Part shown: positions 16,317 to 26,135 of the stretch, in pieces | Layout of the letters: the number at the start of each line of letters is the position of its first letter | Numbering within the stretch: position 1 is the stretch's first letter | DNA from: Aquabacterium sp. | GTDB lineage: Bacteria; Pseudomonadota; Gammaproteobacteria; Burkholderiales; Burkholderiaceae_C | DNA: 54,733 bases | Assembly: GCA_023150345.1 (NCBI GenBank) | Contig: JAKLLB010000017.1 | Coordinates: forward strand, 1 to 54,733 | Reading direction: 5' to 3' | The notes under the pieces: model-generated | What the model was told of the DNA's origin: nothing | Databases searched by the model: none | Seen by the model: the letters and a program-made list of their open reading frames with translations, nothing else | Position numbers and translations under genes: made by a program

Positions 16317-17738
16317 ATGGCATCCCGCCATCCCCTGCCGTACGCCTGGGCCAAGGCGCATGCGCTGCTCCTGGAGGACGACGGCGGCCAGCGCGTGCTG
16401 TGGGCGTCGGAGACCACCGCCGCGTCGGCACTGGCCGAAGTCGTGCGCGTGCACGGCATCGATCGCTTCGAGCTCCAGGACGCCACCACGCTGGCCGAGC
16501 GCATCGCAGCGGCCTATGCGGGCGGCGAATCGAGCGCGGCCGTGGTGGTCGGCGAAGTCGAGAGCGCGGTCGACCTGTCGAAGTTGCTGCAAGACCTTCC
16601 AGCAGTGGAAGACCTGCTCGAGGCGGCCAACGATGCCCCCATCATCCGCATGCTCAACGCCCTGCTCACGCAGGCGGCCAAGGACGGCGCCAGCGACATC
16701 CACATCGAGCCCTACGAGCGATCCAGCGCGGTGCGCTTTCGCATCGATGGCACGCTGCGCGAGGTGGTGCAGCCCAACAAGGCACTGCACGCAGCACTCA
16801 TCTCGCGCCTGAAGATCATGGCAGAGCTCGACATCGCCGAGAAGCGGCTGCCGCAGGACGGACGCATCTCCCTGCGCATCGGCGGGCGGGCGGTGGATGT
16901 GCGTGTGTCCACGCTGCCTTCGGCCCACGGTGAACGGGCCGTACTGCGCCTGCTCGACAAGACCGAGTCGCGCTTCACGCTCGAGGCGCTGGGAATGAGC
17001 GGGCTGGTTCTGGCGGCGTTCGACCGTCTGGTCCACCAGCCGCATGGAATTGTGCTGGTCACCGGCCCGACCGGATCGGGCAAGACCACCACCTTGTATG
17101 CCAGCCTGGGCCGAATCGACACCGCGGGCACCAACATCCTGACGGTCGAGGACCCGGTCGAGTACGAATTACCCGGCATCGGCCAGACTCAGGTGAACCC
17201 GAAGATCGACCTCACGTTCGCGAAGGCCCTGCGCGCGATCCTGCGCCAGGATCCGGATGTGATCATGATCGGTGAGATCCGCGACTTCGAGACGGCGCAG
17301 ATCGCGATCCAGGCCTCGCTGACCGGTCACCTTGTTCTGGCCACACTGCACACCAACGACGCCCCCAGCGCGGTGACTCGCCTGATCGACATGGGCGTGG
17401 AGCCGTTCCTGCTCAGCAGTTCATTGCTGGGCGTGCAGGCACAACGACTGGTGCGCAAGTTGTGCCCGTCGTGCCGCCGGCCGGACGACGCCGGGCGCTG
17501 GCATCCGGTGGGCTGCCCCGAGTGCGGCCACACTGGGTACAAGGGCCGCACCGGCGTTTACGAACTGATGGTGGCCGACGACGCGATACGCTCGCTGATC
17601 CACAACCGGGCGCCTGAGAGCGCCCTGCTGCACGCGGCCAGGGAGGCCGGCTACATCCCGATGCGCGAGGATGGCGAGCGCCTGGTGGCCGAGGGCATCA
17701 CTTCGGCCGAAGAAGTGCTGCGGGTCACCCGCGAGTGA
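16317..17738 (+). CDS. gspE: Type II secretion system ATPase GspE
   Basis: 473 aa cytoplasmic ATPase that drives pseudopilus assembly. The N1E region is short. Motifs: SDIHIEPYE near 126-134, Walker [11 protein letters not shown] at 250-259, the Asp box with [20 protein letters not shown], Walker B region [16 protein letters not shown], the His box [16 protein letters not shown], and a tetracysteine zinc motif (KLCPSCRRP ... [15 protein letters not shown]). All catalytic elements seem intact. It lies 17 bp after gspD. Confidence 0.97.
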   Translation: MASRHPLPYAWAKAHALLLEDDGGQRVLWASETTAASALAEVVRVHGIDRFELQDATTLAERIAAAYAGGESSAAVVVGEVESAVDLSKLLQDLPAVEDLLEAANDAPIIRMLNALLTQAAKDGASDIHIEPYERSSAVRFRIDGTLREVVQPNKALHAALISRLKIMAELDIAEKRLPQDGRISLRIGGRAVDVRVSTLPSAHGERAVLRLLDKTESRFTLEALGMSGLVLAAFDRLVHQPHGIVLVTGPTGSGKTTTLYASLGRIDTAGTNILTVEDPVEYELPGIGQTQVNPKIDLTFAKALRAILRQDPDVIMIGEIRDFETAQIAIQASLTGHLVLATLHTNDAPSAVTRLIDMGVEPFLLSSSLLGVQAQRLVRKLCPSCRRPDDAGRWHPVGCPECGHTGYKGRTGVYELMVADDAIRSLIHNRAPESALLHAAREAGYIPMREDGERLVAEGITSAEEVLRVTRE

Positions 17739-17772
17739 TTGCGCGATCGACTCGCCGCGGCCCTGTTCACCC

Positions 17773-18987
17773 ATGCCTGCCTACAAGTACGACGCGCTCG
17801 ACGCCGACGGCAAGTCGAAGACCGGCATCGTGGAGGCCGAAAACGCCCGTGCCGCACGTGGCTTGCTGCGCGGCCAGGCGCTGGTGCCCCTGGCTGTCGC
17901 GCCGGTCGCGGCGGCGCAGGCAACCGGCACCCGCAACCGATTTGCGCGACGGGTGTTCAGCACCACCACGCTCACGGTCTGGACCCGCCAGCTCGCGGGT
18001 CTGGTCGGCGCCGGCCTGCCGCTCGAGCGGGCCCTGACGGTGCTGACCGACGAGGCCGAAGACCCGCCGCAGCGCGATCTGGTGGCTCATCTGCGCGCCG
18101 AGGTCAACGCCGGTTCGCCGTTTGCGCGGGCACTGGCCAGCGCACCGCGGGAATTCGACGAGGTCTACCGCGCCGTGGTGGCCGCCGGCGAGCAAAGCGG
18201 CGCTCTGGGAGCAGTGCTCGAGCGGCTGGCCACCGATTTGGAAGAGCGCCAGGCACTGCGTGCCCGCCTGCTGGGGGCCGCACTGTACCCGGCGATCGTC
18301 TCGCTGATCGCCGTGGTGATCGTCACCTTCCTGGTGACCTATGTGGTGCCACAGGTCGCCAGCGTCTTCACCAGCCAGAAGCGCGCGTTGCCCCTGCTGA
18401 CGGTGGTGATGCTCGGATTCAGCGCCTTCGTTCGGCAGTGGGGTTGGGCCGTTCTGCTGGCTGCGATCGGTGGCTTGGTCGCGCTCGGTCTGGCCCTGAG
18501 GCGGCCGGCACTGCGCGAGCGCTTCGATGCAGCCTGGCTGCGCCTGCCCCTCGTGGGCAAGCTCGCGCGTGGCTACAACGCGGCGCGCTTCGCCGGCACG
18601 CTGGCCATGCTGGCCAATGCTGGCGTTCCCATCCTGAAGGCGCTGCAGGCCGCCGCGGAAACCCTGGGCAACCGGGCCTTGCGTGCCGACGCGCTCGACG
18701 CCCTGGTCCAGGTGCGCGAAGGAGCCCCGCTCGCGTCAGCGCTGGCCGCACGCAAGCGCTTCCCTGGCCTGCTGGCGATGTTTGCGCGCCTGGGCGAGCA
18801 GACCGGCCAGTTGCCCCAGATGCTCGACCGTGCGGCACGCCAGCTGGCCGCCGAAGTTCAGCGTCGGGCGATGGCGCTGGCCACGCTGCTTGAACCGCTG
18901 CTCATCGTGGCCATGGGGGCGGTCGTCATGCTGATCGTGCTGGCCGTGCTGCTGCCCATCATTCAGCTCAATACCTGGGTGCGATAG
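17773..18987 (+). CDS. gspF: Type II secretion system inner-membrane platform protein GspF
   Basis: 404 aa polytopic platform protein. It begins MPAYKYDALDADGKSKTG, the standard start; two T2SSF helical domains (about 72-195 and 275-400) each contain the conserved pattern (WTRQLAGLVGAGLPLERAL and FAGTLAMLANAGVPILKAL) and end in membrane helices. The chain ends LPIIQLNTWVR, close to family consensus. It is the last gsp gene here, and its 3' end overlaps the convergent kinase gene by 20 bp with no terminator between. Confidence 0.97.
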   Translation: MPAYKYDALDADGKSKTGIVEAENARAARGLLRGQALVPLAVAPVAAAQATGTRNRFARRVFSTTTLTVWTRQLAGLVGAGLPLERALTVLTDEAEDPPQRDLVAHLRAEVNAGSPFARALASAPREFDEVYRAVVAAGEQSGALGAVLERLATDLEERQALRARLLGAALYPAIVSLIAVVIVTFLVTYVVPQVASVFTSQKRALPLLTVVMLGFSAFVRQWGWAVLLAAIGGLVALGLALRRPALRERFDAAWLRLPLVGKLARGYNAARFAGTLAMLANAGVPILKALQAAAETLGNRALRADALDALVQVREGAPLASALAARKRFPGLLAMFARLGEQTGQLPQMLDRAARQLAAEVQRRAMALATLLEPLLIVAMGAVVMLIVLAVLLPIIQLNTWVR

Positions 18988-21790
18988 CGCCAGCCGTTGG
19001 ATTCGTCGCGCCTGCCGCCAGCGTGCGCCCGACTCGGGCGAGCAGGTCAGCGCGCGCAAACGGTTTGTCCAGGCTGTCGCATCCGGTCTGGTCGAGGAAT
19101 TGGCGAGCACCGGGCGACAAGGTATCGCCTGTGACGAACAGCATGCGCCTGGCGAGCTCGGGCTGGCGCTCGCGCACTTCGCGCCACAGAGCCGCGCCAT
19201 CCATGTCGGGCATGCGCAAGTCGCTCACCACGGCATCGAATCGGGTCATGTCCAGCATCTCCAGTGCCACGGCGCCCGACTCCGCCGTCGCAACCTCGTA
19301 CCCGGCCGACTCGAGCATGTCGCGCATGAGTTGCGCGATCTCGGGTTCGTCGTCGACGACCAGTACCCGCGCCAGCGCCGGCGCCTCGTGAGGCAGCGGC
19401 GTGCCAACGGTCGGCGTGGGCAGCTCGGTCGGCGCCGCCAAAGGCAAGCTCAACCGGAAGCAGGCGCCACCCCGTGCTGCGGGGGCCTCGAGCTGCAGGT
19501 CGCCGCCGTGGGCCTGCGCGATCGAACGCGACACCGAAAGGCCCAGGCCCGTGCCCATACCCTCGGACTTGGTGGTGAAGAAGGGATCGAACAGCCGCTC
19601 GCGGGCTGCCGCGGGCACGCCGGGTCCGTTGTCGCTCACACGCAACCACACCCGGGCGGGACGTTGCGGCCGCGGCGCCTCGACGCCGGTGCTGATCCAC
19701 ACGCGCCGCGGTGGCTCGGCTGCGGCCAAGGCCTGCTGGGCGTTGACCAGCAGGTTCAACACGATCTGTCCGATCTGGTCGCCGTCGGCCTGTACCTGCG
19801 GCAGCCCAGGGGCCAGTTCGAGCGTGGCCTCCACGCCGTGACTGCGGAACGTGTAGCCCAGCATGTCCACCGCTGCCCGCACCAGTTCGTTGAGCTGCAC
19901 CGGCCGATGCTGGGGCGCCTTGCTGCGAGCCATGTTCAGGAAGGTGCGCACGATGCGGCCGCAACGCTCGGCGGCCTCGCGGATCCGGGTGGCGTCGCTG
20001 CGCAGCTGGGCGTCCTGCAGCTTTTCCTCGAGCAACCCGGCGCGCCCCATCACCACCGCCAACGGGTTGTTGAGTTCGTGAGCCACACCAGCCAGCAGGC
20101 CGCCCATGGCGCTGAGCTTCTCGCTCTGGCGCAACGCCTCGCGCTGGCGCTCGATCTCATGCTGGGCTTGCTGGCGCTCGCTCAGATCGACCATCGACGC
20201 CGAGAAGTGAACCTCGCCGCCGTGCTCGGTGCGCCACAGCACGAGTTCGACCGGGAACTCTTGTCCGCCCGATCGAAGCCCGACAAGCTCGACGCGCTCG
20301 CCGAGGTGGCGTTCCTGTTGGCCGCCCACGAGCTCGAGCAAATTCCCCACGTCGCCCTCGCGCAGGTGCTCGGCGAACAGCAGGCCAGCCGACTGGCCGA
20401 TGACCTCGCCGCGGCGCCGGCCGAACATCGTCTCGGCCGCCCGGTTGAACTCGACGATCCGCCCGTGCGCATCGGTCGCGACGATGGCGGCCAGCGCACC
20501 ATCCACTATTGCGGCGGTGAAGGCCTCGCGGCGATCCTCCAGGTGGCGGATGTGACGAAACCGACGCGAGACCCGCCACTGGCCCACCAGGAACGCGGCC
20601 ACCAGCGCCACCGCCAGAAGTGCGTTGGGCGCGAGCCCGGCGAGCACCTCGGCACGAACGGACGACAGTGGGACCGCGGCGAGGGTGGACCACGGCGAGT
20701 CCGGGTGGTGCCCAGCCGCCACCAGCCAGCCGGCGTCGCGCAGCAGGCGACCCGGCGCGCGCAACGCCTGCTGCGCCAGCGCGACCGGCAGTCCGGCCGG
20801 CAGATGGTCGGCCAGCCCCGATCGCAGCGCCTCGCGGCTGCGCCCGGGCGCCCACGACTGACCCGCAGCCGGCAGCAGGGGCGACACGGCATCGGCCAGC
20901 ACGTGGCGCTCGTCGCCGACGATCCACCAGCGTCCCGCCTCACTGCCGGTCCACGCCTGCACCCGCTGCTGCAGTGCATCGAGCCGGAAATCGACCGAAA
21001 TCTCGCCGACGAACACACCATCGACCAACAGCATGGCCCCGTGGGACACCACCAGCTGGCCGTGCAGCTGGCTGACATCGGGCACACCCCACCAGGTGGT
21101 GCGCGGCGCATGGCTTTCGAGCCACTGGCGGCTGGAGTCACTGGCCTGCTCGCGCACCGAGGCCATCGCGGTCAGGCCGCGCGTGCCCATGGCCTGCACG
21201 ATGCGATCGGTGCTGATCCACGGATAACCGAACGAGGTGTTGGTGTCCACGGCGGCAAACCACGTGGCCTCGAAGCCGGGCGCACGCTGGTGGGCCACGC
21301 GCGCATGTTCGACGAATGCGGCCGCCCGGTGCAGCCACAGCGGTGGCGGCGCGCGACGGTCCGGCTGCGCCCACCACACTTGCCCGTAGCGCGCCCTGGC
21401 GCTGCCGGGCGCCGCATCGAGCGTCCAGCCATCGGCAGCCGCTCCCAGGTGTCGCGGACCCAGGGCCAGACCGAGCGCAGGACCTGCATCGGGCGGCTCA
21501 TGCCAGCGTTGCCGCATCAGCTCGCGCAGGTCGTGCACATGATCGCTTGCCGGCCGCGCCAGTTGTGCCAGCTCGAGCGCGCGCTGGTCCAGGCGCGCCA
21601 GCAGGCCCTGCTCCGACTCGTGCAGGCCCTGCCGGTACTGGGCCACCGTGAGCACACCCAACAAGGCGAACACAGGCACCGACAGTGTCCACAGCAGTCG
21701 CCGCGCCGCCTGGTGCAGCGACTGCTCGGTGGGCTCGGCGTGTGTGGGCACCGGCGCAGCCTCGCCCGGCCGGCGCGGTGGCGCCGTCAT
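18968..21790 (-). CDS. Hybrid sensor histidine kinase/response regulator (second of a tandem pair)
   Basis: 940 aa. Layout: membrane helix about 32-50, a large periplasmic sensor region to about 385, second helix about 387-403, PAS domain about 424-535 (AAIVATDAHGRIVEFNRAAE), HisKA with phospho-acceptor H571 in GVAHELNNPLA, HATPase with N683, DNGPGV and GTGLGLSVSR boxes, and a C-terminal receiver (about 807-925) with D813/D814, acceptor D857 in SDLRMPDMDG and K909. The start at 21790 overlaps the stop of the upstream kinase (ATGA). Its cytoplasmic half is closely similar to that kinase, so the two are paralogues; the sensor halves have diverged. Confidence 0.94.
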   Translation of the reverse strand: MTAPPRRPGEAAPVPTHAEPTEQSLHQAARRLLWTLSVPVFALLGVLTVAQYRQGLHESEQGLLARLDQRALELAQLARPASDHVHDLRELMRQRWHEPPDAGPALGLALGPRHLGAAADGWTLDAAPGSARARYGQVWWAQPDRRAPPPLWLHRAAAFVEHARVAHQRAPGFEATWFAAVDTNTSFGYPWISTDRIVQAMGTRGLTAMASVREQASDSSRQWLESHAPRTTWWGVPDVSQLHGQLVVSHGAMLLVDGVFVGEISVDFRLDALQQRVQAWTGSEAGRWWIVGDERHVLADAVSPLLPAAGQSWAPGRSREALRSGLADHLPAGLPVALAQQALRAPGRLLRDAGWLVAAGHHPDSPWSTLAAVPLSSVRAEVLAGLAPNALLAVALVAAFLVGQWRVSRRFRHIRHLEDRREAFTAAIVDGALAAIVATDAHGRIVEFNRAAETMFGRRRGEVIGQSAGLLFAEHLREGDVGNLLELVGGQQERHLGERVELVGLRSGGQEFPVELVLWRTEHGGEVHFSASMVDLSERQQAQHEIERQREALRQSEKLSAMGGLLAGVAHELNNPLAVVMGRAGLLEEKLQDAQLRSDATRIREAAERCGRIVRTFLNMARSKAPQHRPVQLNELVRAAVDMLGYTFRSHGVEATLELAPGLPQVQADGDQIGQIVLNLLVNAQQALAAAEPPRRVWISTGVEAPRPQRPARVWLRVSDNGPGVPAAARERLFDPFFTTKSEGMGTGLGLSVSRSIAQAHGGDLQLEAPAARGGACFRLSLPLAAPTELPTPTVGTPLPHEAPALARVLVVDDEPEIAQLMRDMLESAGYEVATAESGAVALEMLDMTRFDAVVSDLRMPDMDGAALWREVRERQPELARRMLFVTGDTLSPGARQFLDQTGCDSLDKPFARADLLARVGRTLAAGATNPTAGAIAPRY

Positions 21791-24651
21791 GCGAGTACCG
21801 CGGTGACCGCCGACACCAGGTCGGCCTTGCTGAATGGCTTGTCCAATCGTGGGCAACCGGACTGAACCAGGAACTGCTGGCTGGTTTCCGACAGCGTGTC
21901 GCCGGTGATGAAGAGCATGCGCCGGGTCAGACCGGGATGCGATCGGTTCACGTGCTGCCACAGCTGTGCACCGTCCATGTCGGGCATGCGCAGGTCGCTC
22001 ACGATGGCATCGAAGCGGGCCGTGTCGAGCAACTCCAGCGCCACGGCTGCCGACTCGGCCACCGCGACCTCGTGGCCCGCGGTCTCGAGCATGTCGCGCA
22101 TGAGCTCGGCCACCTGGGGCTCGTCGTCGACCACGAGTACACGCGCCTGCGCTGCACCGGCGCCCTCGTCGGCCAGGTGCATCGCGGCGGTTTCAGGCCC
22201 CGCCTCGCCCGACAGCGGCAAGCTGAGCCGGAAGCACGCACCGCCCAGGGGCCTGACCGATTCGAGCGCCAGGTTGCCACCGTGGTCGCGCACCAGTGAG
22301 CGCGACATGGCCAGCCCGATGCCGGTGCCGGCATCGCTGGTCTTGGTGGTGAAGTACGGCTCGAAGATGCGCTCGGCCGCCTGCTCGTCCACGCCGGGCC
22401 CGCTGTCGGCCACGCGCAACCAGACCCGCGGCTGACGGCCCGCGCGCATCGGCTCCATGCCGGTGCTCAGTCGAACCTTGCGCTCGCCCTGGTGCGCCAT
22501 CAGCGCCTGCTGGGCATTGATCAACAGGTTCAGCACCACCTGACCGATCTGGTCGGCATCGGCGTTCACGTGCGGCAGGTCATCGGCAAGGTCGAGCTCG
22601 AGCTCGATGCCGTGGCTGCGCCACGTGTAGGCCAGCATCTCGGCAGCGGCACGCACCATGTCGTTGAAGGCCACCGGCGCCCGCTGTGTGGGGCGGCTGC
22701 GCGCCATGTTGAGGAAGGTGCGCACGATGCGGCCGCAGCGCTCGGCCGCGTCGCGAATGCGCTGGGCATCGGCATGCAGGTCGGGGTGGGCGGCGGCCTT
22801 CTCCTCCAGCAGCGCCGCACGCCCCTGAACGATGGCCAGCGGGTTGTTCAGCTCGTGCGCCACGCCGGCCAGCAGCCCGCCCATGGCACTGAGCTTCTCG
22901 GCCTGCCGCAGCGCCTCGCGCTGACGCTCGATCTCCGTGGCCGCCCGGCGTCTCTCCGACAGATCGACCAGCGAGGCCGTGAACAGCGCGGCCCCCGCCA
23001 CATCGGCCCGCCACAGCAGCATTTCGACCGGGAACTCGCTGCCATCGCTGCGCAGCGCGTTCATCTCCACGCGGCGGCCGAGCAGTCGCGTGGGCCCACC
23101 GGCGGCGGCCCGGCGCAGTCCGGCATCATGGGCTGCGCGGTGGCGCGCAGGCACGATCACCTCAGACGCAGCCTTGCCCAGCACCGACGTGCGCCGGTGC
23201 CCGAACATGGCCTCTGCCGCCGGATTGAACTCCACGATCCGGCCCTGCGCGTCGGTGGCCACCAGCGCGGCCAGCGCGTGATCGACGATGGCCGACTTCA
23301 GTGCCTCGCTGCGTCGCTCGGCGGCACGCGCGGCACGTTGCTCGTCGATGGCGCGGGTCACCACGCGGGCCCACGGCCGCCACCGCGCCGGAAGGTCGGG
23401 CTCGGGCGTGGACGGGTCGACGGACTTGTCGTGCAAGTAGCCCATCACGCCCAGCGCAGGCTCGATCAGCCGGCGACGCAGCAACGACTGCGCCTGCAGG
23501 AACAGCCCGAACAAGCCCAGCGCCATCAGCGCAAACGGCAGCAGCCCGGGCAGGGCCTGCGCCAGCAGCGCGGCGTCGGTGCGCGCGACCACCAGTGTCC
23601 AGGGCGCGTCAGGGGTATCGATCGCCACCGCCCGCAATCCGCCGTACCCGCCGGCCCGACCGCCGGCCTGCCTCATCGATGCCAGGTCGGCGGCTTGCAG
23701 CGTTGGCGCCGGGCTGCGGGCCTCGTGTGCCGCGAGCAGTTCGCCGCGCGCCGATAACACCCACCAGGGCGCAGCCGCCTGACCCTTCAGCGCAGCAGCA
23801 GCCGCCCGTGCGATGGTCTCGAGTCGGATGCGGGTCGACACCACGCCGCGAAACTCGTCACCGTCGTACACCGGCGCGGCATGCTCGATCTGAGGCGCTT
23901 CGCCCATGTTGGGTGTACGGATGCCCGTCCAGTAGGTGACGCGCTGCGGGTTCTCCTGCGGGCGCCCGGCCGAGAACGCCTCGTCAGCCATCAGCCGGGC
24001 GAGCAGCTCAGCCGCACTGCCCGCCTTCCAGCGCTCGAACAAGGCCGAGCTGGGCTCGAACGGATAGCCGGCCACCCAGCGCTCAGGCCATGCCACCCAT
24101 CGCGAGCCGGCCAGCTCGGGATGGCGCGCATGTGCGACTTCGGCCACCCGACCGAGCACCTGGGATGCGGCCAGCGCGTCAGCGCCGGGCGCTTCGGGGC
24201 GCGACCACACCCACTGCGCGCTGCCGGCGTGCAGCAGCGGCGGCAAGGCATCGAGCGCGTAGCCGTCGATGCCGGCACCGGTCGCGGCGCGCGGCTGCAA
24301 TGCCTGCAGCAACGCCGCATCGGGTGAACCAGCAGCGCCCGGGGCCAGGGTGCGCTCGGCCTGCCAGCGCAGGTCTGCCACATGCTCGCTCACGGTGCGC
24401 GCCAGCAGCTGCAGCGACGCCGCCTGCTGTGTGGCCTGCCGTTCCAGATCGGCCACGGCGGCACCGCGTGCCTGCCACAGCTGCCACGCAGCCAGCACCA
24501 GCAGCAGCAGCAGCAAGGGCGCCACGATCAGCGCCAGCTGCTGCCTGTAGCGCCGCACCAGCCCTTCGGCCGGTATGTCGGGCGACAGGCGATAGCGGCC
24601 GGTTTCGTCGAGCCGTGCCGGTGGGCGGCCAGCGTCGACCGGCGGGTCCAT
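21787..24651 (-). CDS. Hybrid sensor histidine kinase/response regulator (first of a tandem pair)
   Basis: 954 aa. Helix about 39-58, periplasmic dCache-like sensor region about 60-360, second helix about 366-386, linker, PAS domain about 452-565 (AALVATDAQGRIVEFNPAAE), HisKA with H599 in GVAHELNNPLA, HATPase with N712, DSGPGV and GTGIGLAMSR boxes, and a receiver domain about 837-952 with acceptor D886 in SDLRMPDMDG and K938. ATG at 24651 overlaps the regulator stop by one base (TGATG), so translation is coupled. The signal is unknown. The receiver may act as a phosphate sink or internal relay; no Hpt domain is visible. Confidence 0.94.
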   Translation of the reverse strand: MDPPVDAGRPPARLDETGRYRLSPDIPAEGLVRRYRQQLALIVAPLLLLLLVLAAWQLWQARGAAVADLERQATQQAASLQLLARTVSEHVADLRWQAERTLAPGAAGSPDAALLQALQPRAATGAGIDGYALDALPPLLHAGSAQWVWSRPEAPGADALAASQVLGRVAEVAHARHPELAGSRWVAWPERWVAGYPFEPSSALFERWKAGSAAELLARLMADEAFSAGRPQENPQRVTYWTGIRTPNMGEAPQIEHAAPVYDGDEFRGVVSTRIRLETIARAAAAALKGQAAAPWWVLSARGELLAAHEARSPAPTLQAADLASMRQAGGRAGGYGGLRAVAIDTPDAPWTLVVARTDAALLAQALPGLLPFALMALGLFGLFLQAQSLLRRRLIEPALGVMGYLHDKSVDPSTPEPDLPARWRPWARVVTRAIDEQRAARAAERRSEALKSAIVDHALAALVATDAQGRIVEFNPAAEAMFGHRRTSVLGKAASEVIVPARHRAAHDAGLRRAAAGGPTRLLGRRVEMNALRSDGSEFPVEMLLWRADVAGAALFTASLVDLSERRRAATEIERQREALRQAEKLSAMGGLLAGVAHELNNPLAIVQGRAALLEEKAAAHPDLHADAQRIRDAAERCGRIVRTFLNMARSRPTQRAPVAFNDMVRAAAEMLAYTWRSHGIELELDLADDLPHVNADADQIGQVVLNLLINAQQALMAHQGERKVRLSTGMEPMRAGRQPRVWLRVADSGPGVDEQAAERIFEPYFTTKTSDAGTGIGLAMSRSLVRDHGGNLALESVRPLGGACFRLSLPLSGEAGPETAAMHLADEGAGAAQARVLVVDDEPQVAELMRDMLETAGHEVAVAESAAVALELLDTARFDAIVSDLRMPDMDGAQLWQHVNRSHPGLTRRMLFITGDTLSETSQQFLVQSGCPRLDKPFSKADLVSAVTAVLA

Positions 24652-25409
24652 CAGTGTGTACCGGGCACGAACACGTATCCCACGTTGCGGACCGTCTTCA
24701 GCACTTCGGGCTTGTCGGGGTTGCGCTCGATCTTGCGGCGCAACCGCATGATGCGCAGGTCGATCGAGCGATCGAAGACGTCCCAGCCCCGGTTATGGGC
24801 CTGCTCCATGATCTGGTCACGGTTGAGCGGGCGGTTCGGGTGACGCGCGAACAGCGCCAGCAGGTCGAACTCGGCCGCCGTGATGGCGATCTCCTGGGCG
24901 TCAGCGCCGAACAGGCGGCGTTCGTCCAGGTCGAGCATGCAGGCGCCGAATGCGATCCGGTGCCCCGGATCGGCTGCGCCCGACGGTGCCGCCGCATCGG
25001 GCCCGGCTTCGGCAACTGCGGCGACGCTGCCGATGCGCCGCAGCAGCGACCGGACCCGCGCCAGCAACTCGCGCGTTTCGAACGGCTTGGGCACGTAGTC
25101 GTCGGCGCCGAGTTCGAGGCCGACGATGCGATCGATCGCCTCGCCGGCCGTGGTCAGCATCACCAGGCCGACCCGGGGATGGGTATCGCGCAGCCAGCGC
25201 GCCAGCGACAGCCCGTTCTCGCCAGGCATGTTGACATCGAGGATGGCCACGTCGGGCAGGCGCTGGGCCAGCATTTCGCGCGCCGCGGCGGCTTGCGGCG
25301 CGGCGCGCACCGCGAAACCGTGCCGGCTGAAATACTCCACCAGAAGCGACCGCAACTCGGATTCGTCATCCACCACCAGCAACTGGGGTGGGGTCTCGGC
25401 TTGACGCAT
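24651..25409 (-). CDS. OmpR/PhoB-family response regulator
   Basis: 252 aa DNA-binding regulator, first gene of a three-gene two-component operon. Receiver domain about 9-122: acidic pair D14/D15, acceptor D58 in LDVNMPGENG, T86/T87 region and K108 in YVPKPFETRELLARV. Winged-helix domain about 155-248 with ITAAEFDLLALFARHPNRPLNRDQI and the wing VRNVGYVFVPG. The start at 25409 follows GGAAGGACC. Both downstream hybrid kinases are plausible phosphodonors. Targets cannot be read from the sequence. Confidence 0.95.
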   Translation of the reverse strand: MRQAETPPQLLVVDDESELRSLLVEYFSRHGFAVRAAPQAAAAREMLAQRLPDVAILDVNMPGENGLSLARWLRDTHPRVGLVMLTTAGEAIDRIVGLELGADDYVPKPFETRELLARVRSLLRRIGSVAAVAEAGPDAAAPSGAADPGHRIAFGACMLDLDERRLFGADAQEIAITAAEFDLLALFARHPNRPLNRDQIMEQAHNRGWDVFDRSIDLRIMRLRRKIERNPDKPEVLKTVRNVGYVFVPGTH

Positions 25410-25445
25410 CGGTCCTTCCCCCAGGGCCGCCACGGACCCGGCGCG

Positions 25446-25472
25446 ATGATAGCCATCGGCAGCGGCATGCAA
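25446..25472 (-). promoter_or_regulatory. Possible promoter of the two-component operon
   Basis: On the minus strand TTGCAT (25472-25467) and TATCAT (25451-25446) are separated by 15 bp, shorter than the preferred 17. It would start transcription about 30 nt upstream of the regulator start codon. Confidence 0.22.
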
Positions 25473-25671
25473 CAGGTTGGTCATGAAGGTCATGGTCGGC
25501 GAGCTCGGTTTCACTGGCGCTGCACGGCGGCGGCATCCAGGTTTCAAGTGTTTCAGGGCACGCGCGGGCCCGCGAACACGGTGGCGTCCGCCGAGGGGGT
25601 TCAGCTGGAACTGCGCCCGCCTGCTTGGACTCAGGCGCGGCAGTCCGGCAAGGGCGCCGGCCGCAAGTGCC

Positions 25672-25890
25672 TCAGGCCCAGCGGGACGCTGCCGGCCAGG
25701 CTGCCAGCAGCGCCAGCGCGACCGTCGCCACATACCAGCCGATGGCACGCAGCGATCGACGCGTCGTCGTTTCGGCACCGGATGGCGCAAGACCCACAAC
25801 GCCGGGCGCCGCAGGGAGATCTTCGGCGAACGCCTCGCTGCGGTACATCCAGGAGGGGTCGCTGTGCAGGTGGGCGGTCGATCGGGACAT
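25672..25890 (-). CDS. Small single-pass membrane protein, function unknown
   Basis: 72 aa. Start at 25890 (MSRSTAHLHSDPSWMYR) is preceded by GGAGCC. A hydrophilic N-terminal half is followed by TRRSLRAIGWYVATVALALL, one membrane helix at about residues 48-66, so it is likely N-in with a short tail. I do not recognise a family. It is transcribed away from the Lon-like ATPase gene, with 245 bp between the start codons and no clear promoter there; the 262 bp between it and the regulator gene show nothing else. Confidence 0.5.
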   Translation of the reverse strand: MSRSTAHLHSDPSWMYRSEAFAEDLPAAPGVVGLAPSGAETTTRRSLRAIGWYVATVALALLAAWPAASRWA

Positions 25891-26135
25891 GGCTGGCTCC
25901 GGCAGTCGTGGGCGGTTCACATGGCCACCCTGGCATGAAGTCTCGCCAACGTCCGTTTCAGCAATGCTGCACCGCACGCAACCAAGGGTATCGTTTGTTG
26001 CGCACATCCCACGCGTGACCTGTGCCACGCGGCGGCGCCGGGCAGCCAACAACGCACGGAACCCGGTGCTTTTCGGGGGGTCGCATCAGGGCCGGCCTTG
26101 CTGCAATACGGTGGCCGAGATCGTGGAGGTCCGCC

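Noticed and set aside
14500-16431. 643-codon open frame antisense to gspD
   Set aside because: Shadow of the secretin gene; low-complexity Arg/His/Gly composition and no domain.
19100-21865. 921-codon plus-strand open frame across the kinase gene
   Set aside because: Antisense shadow of the hybrid kinase; no start context and no domain.
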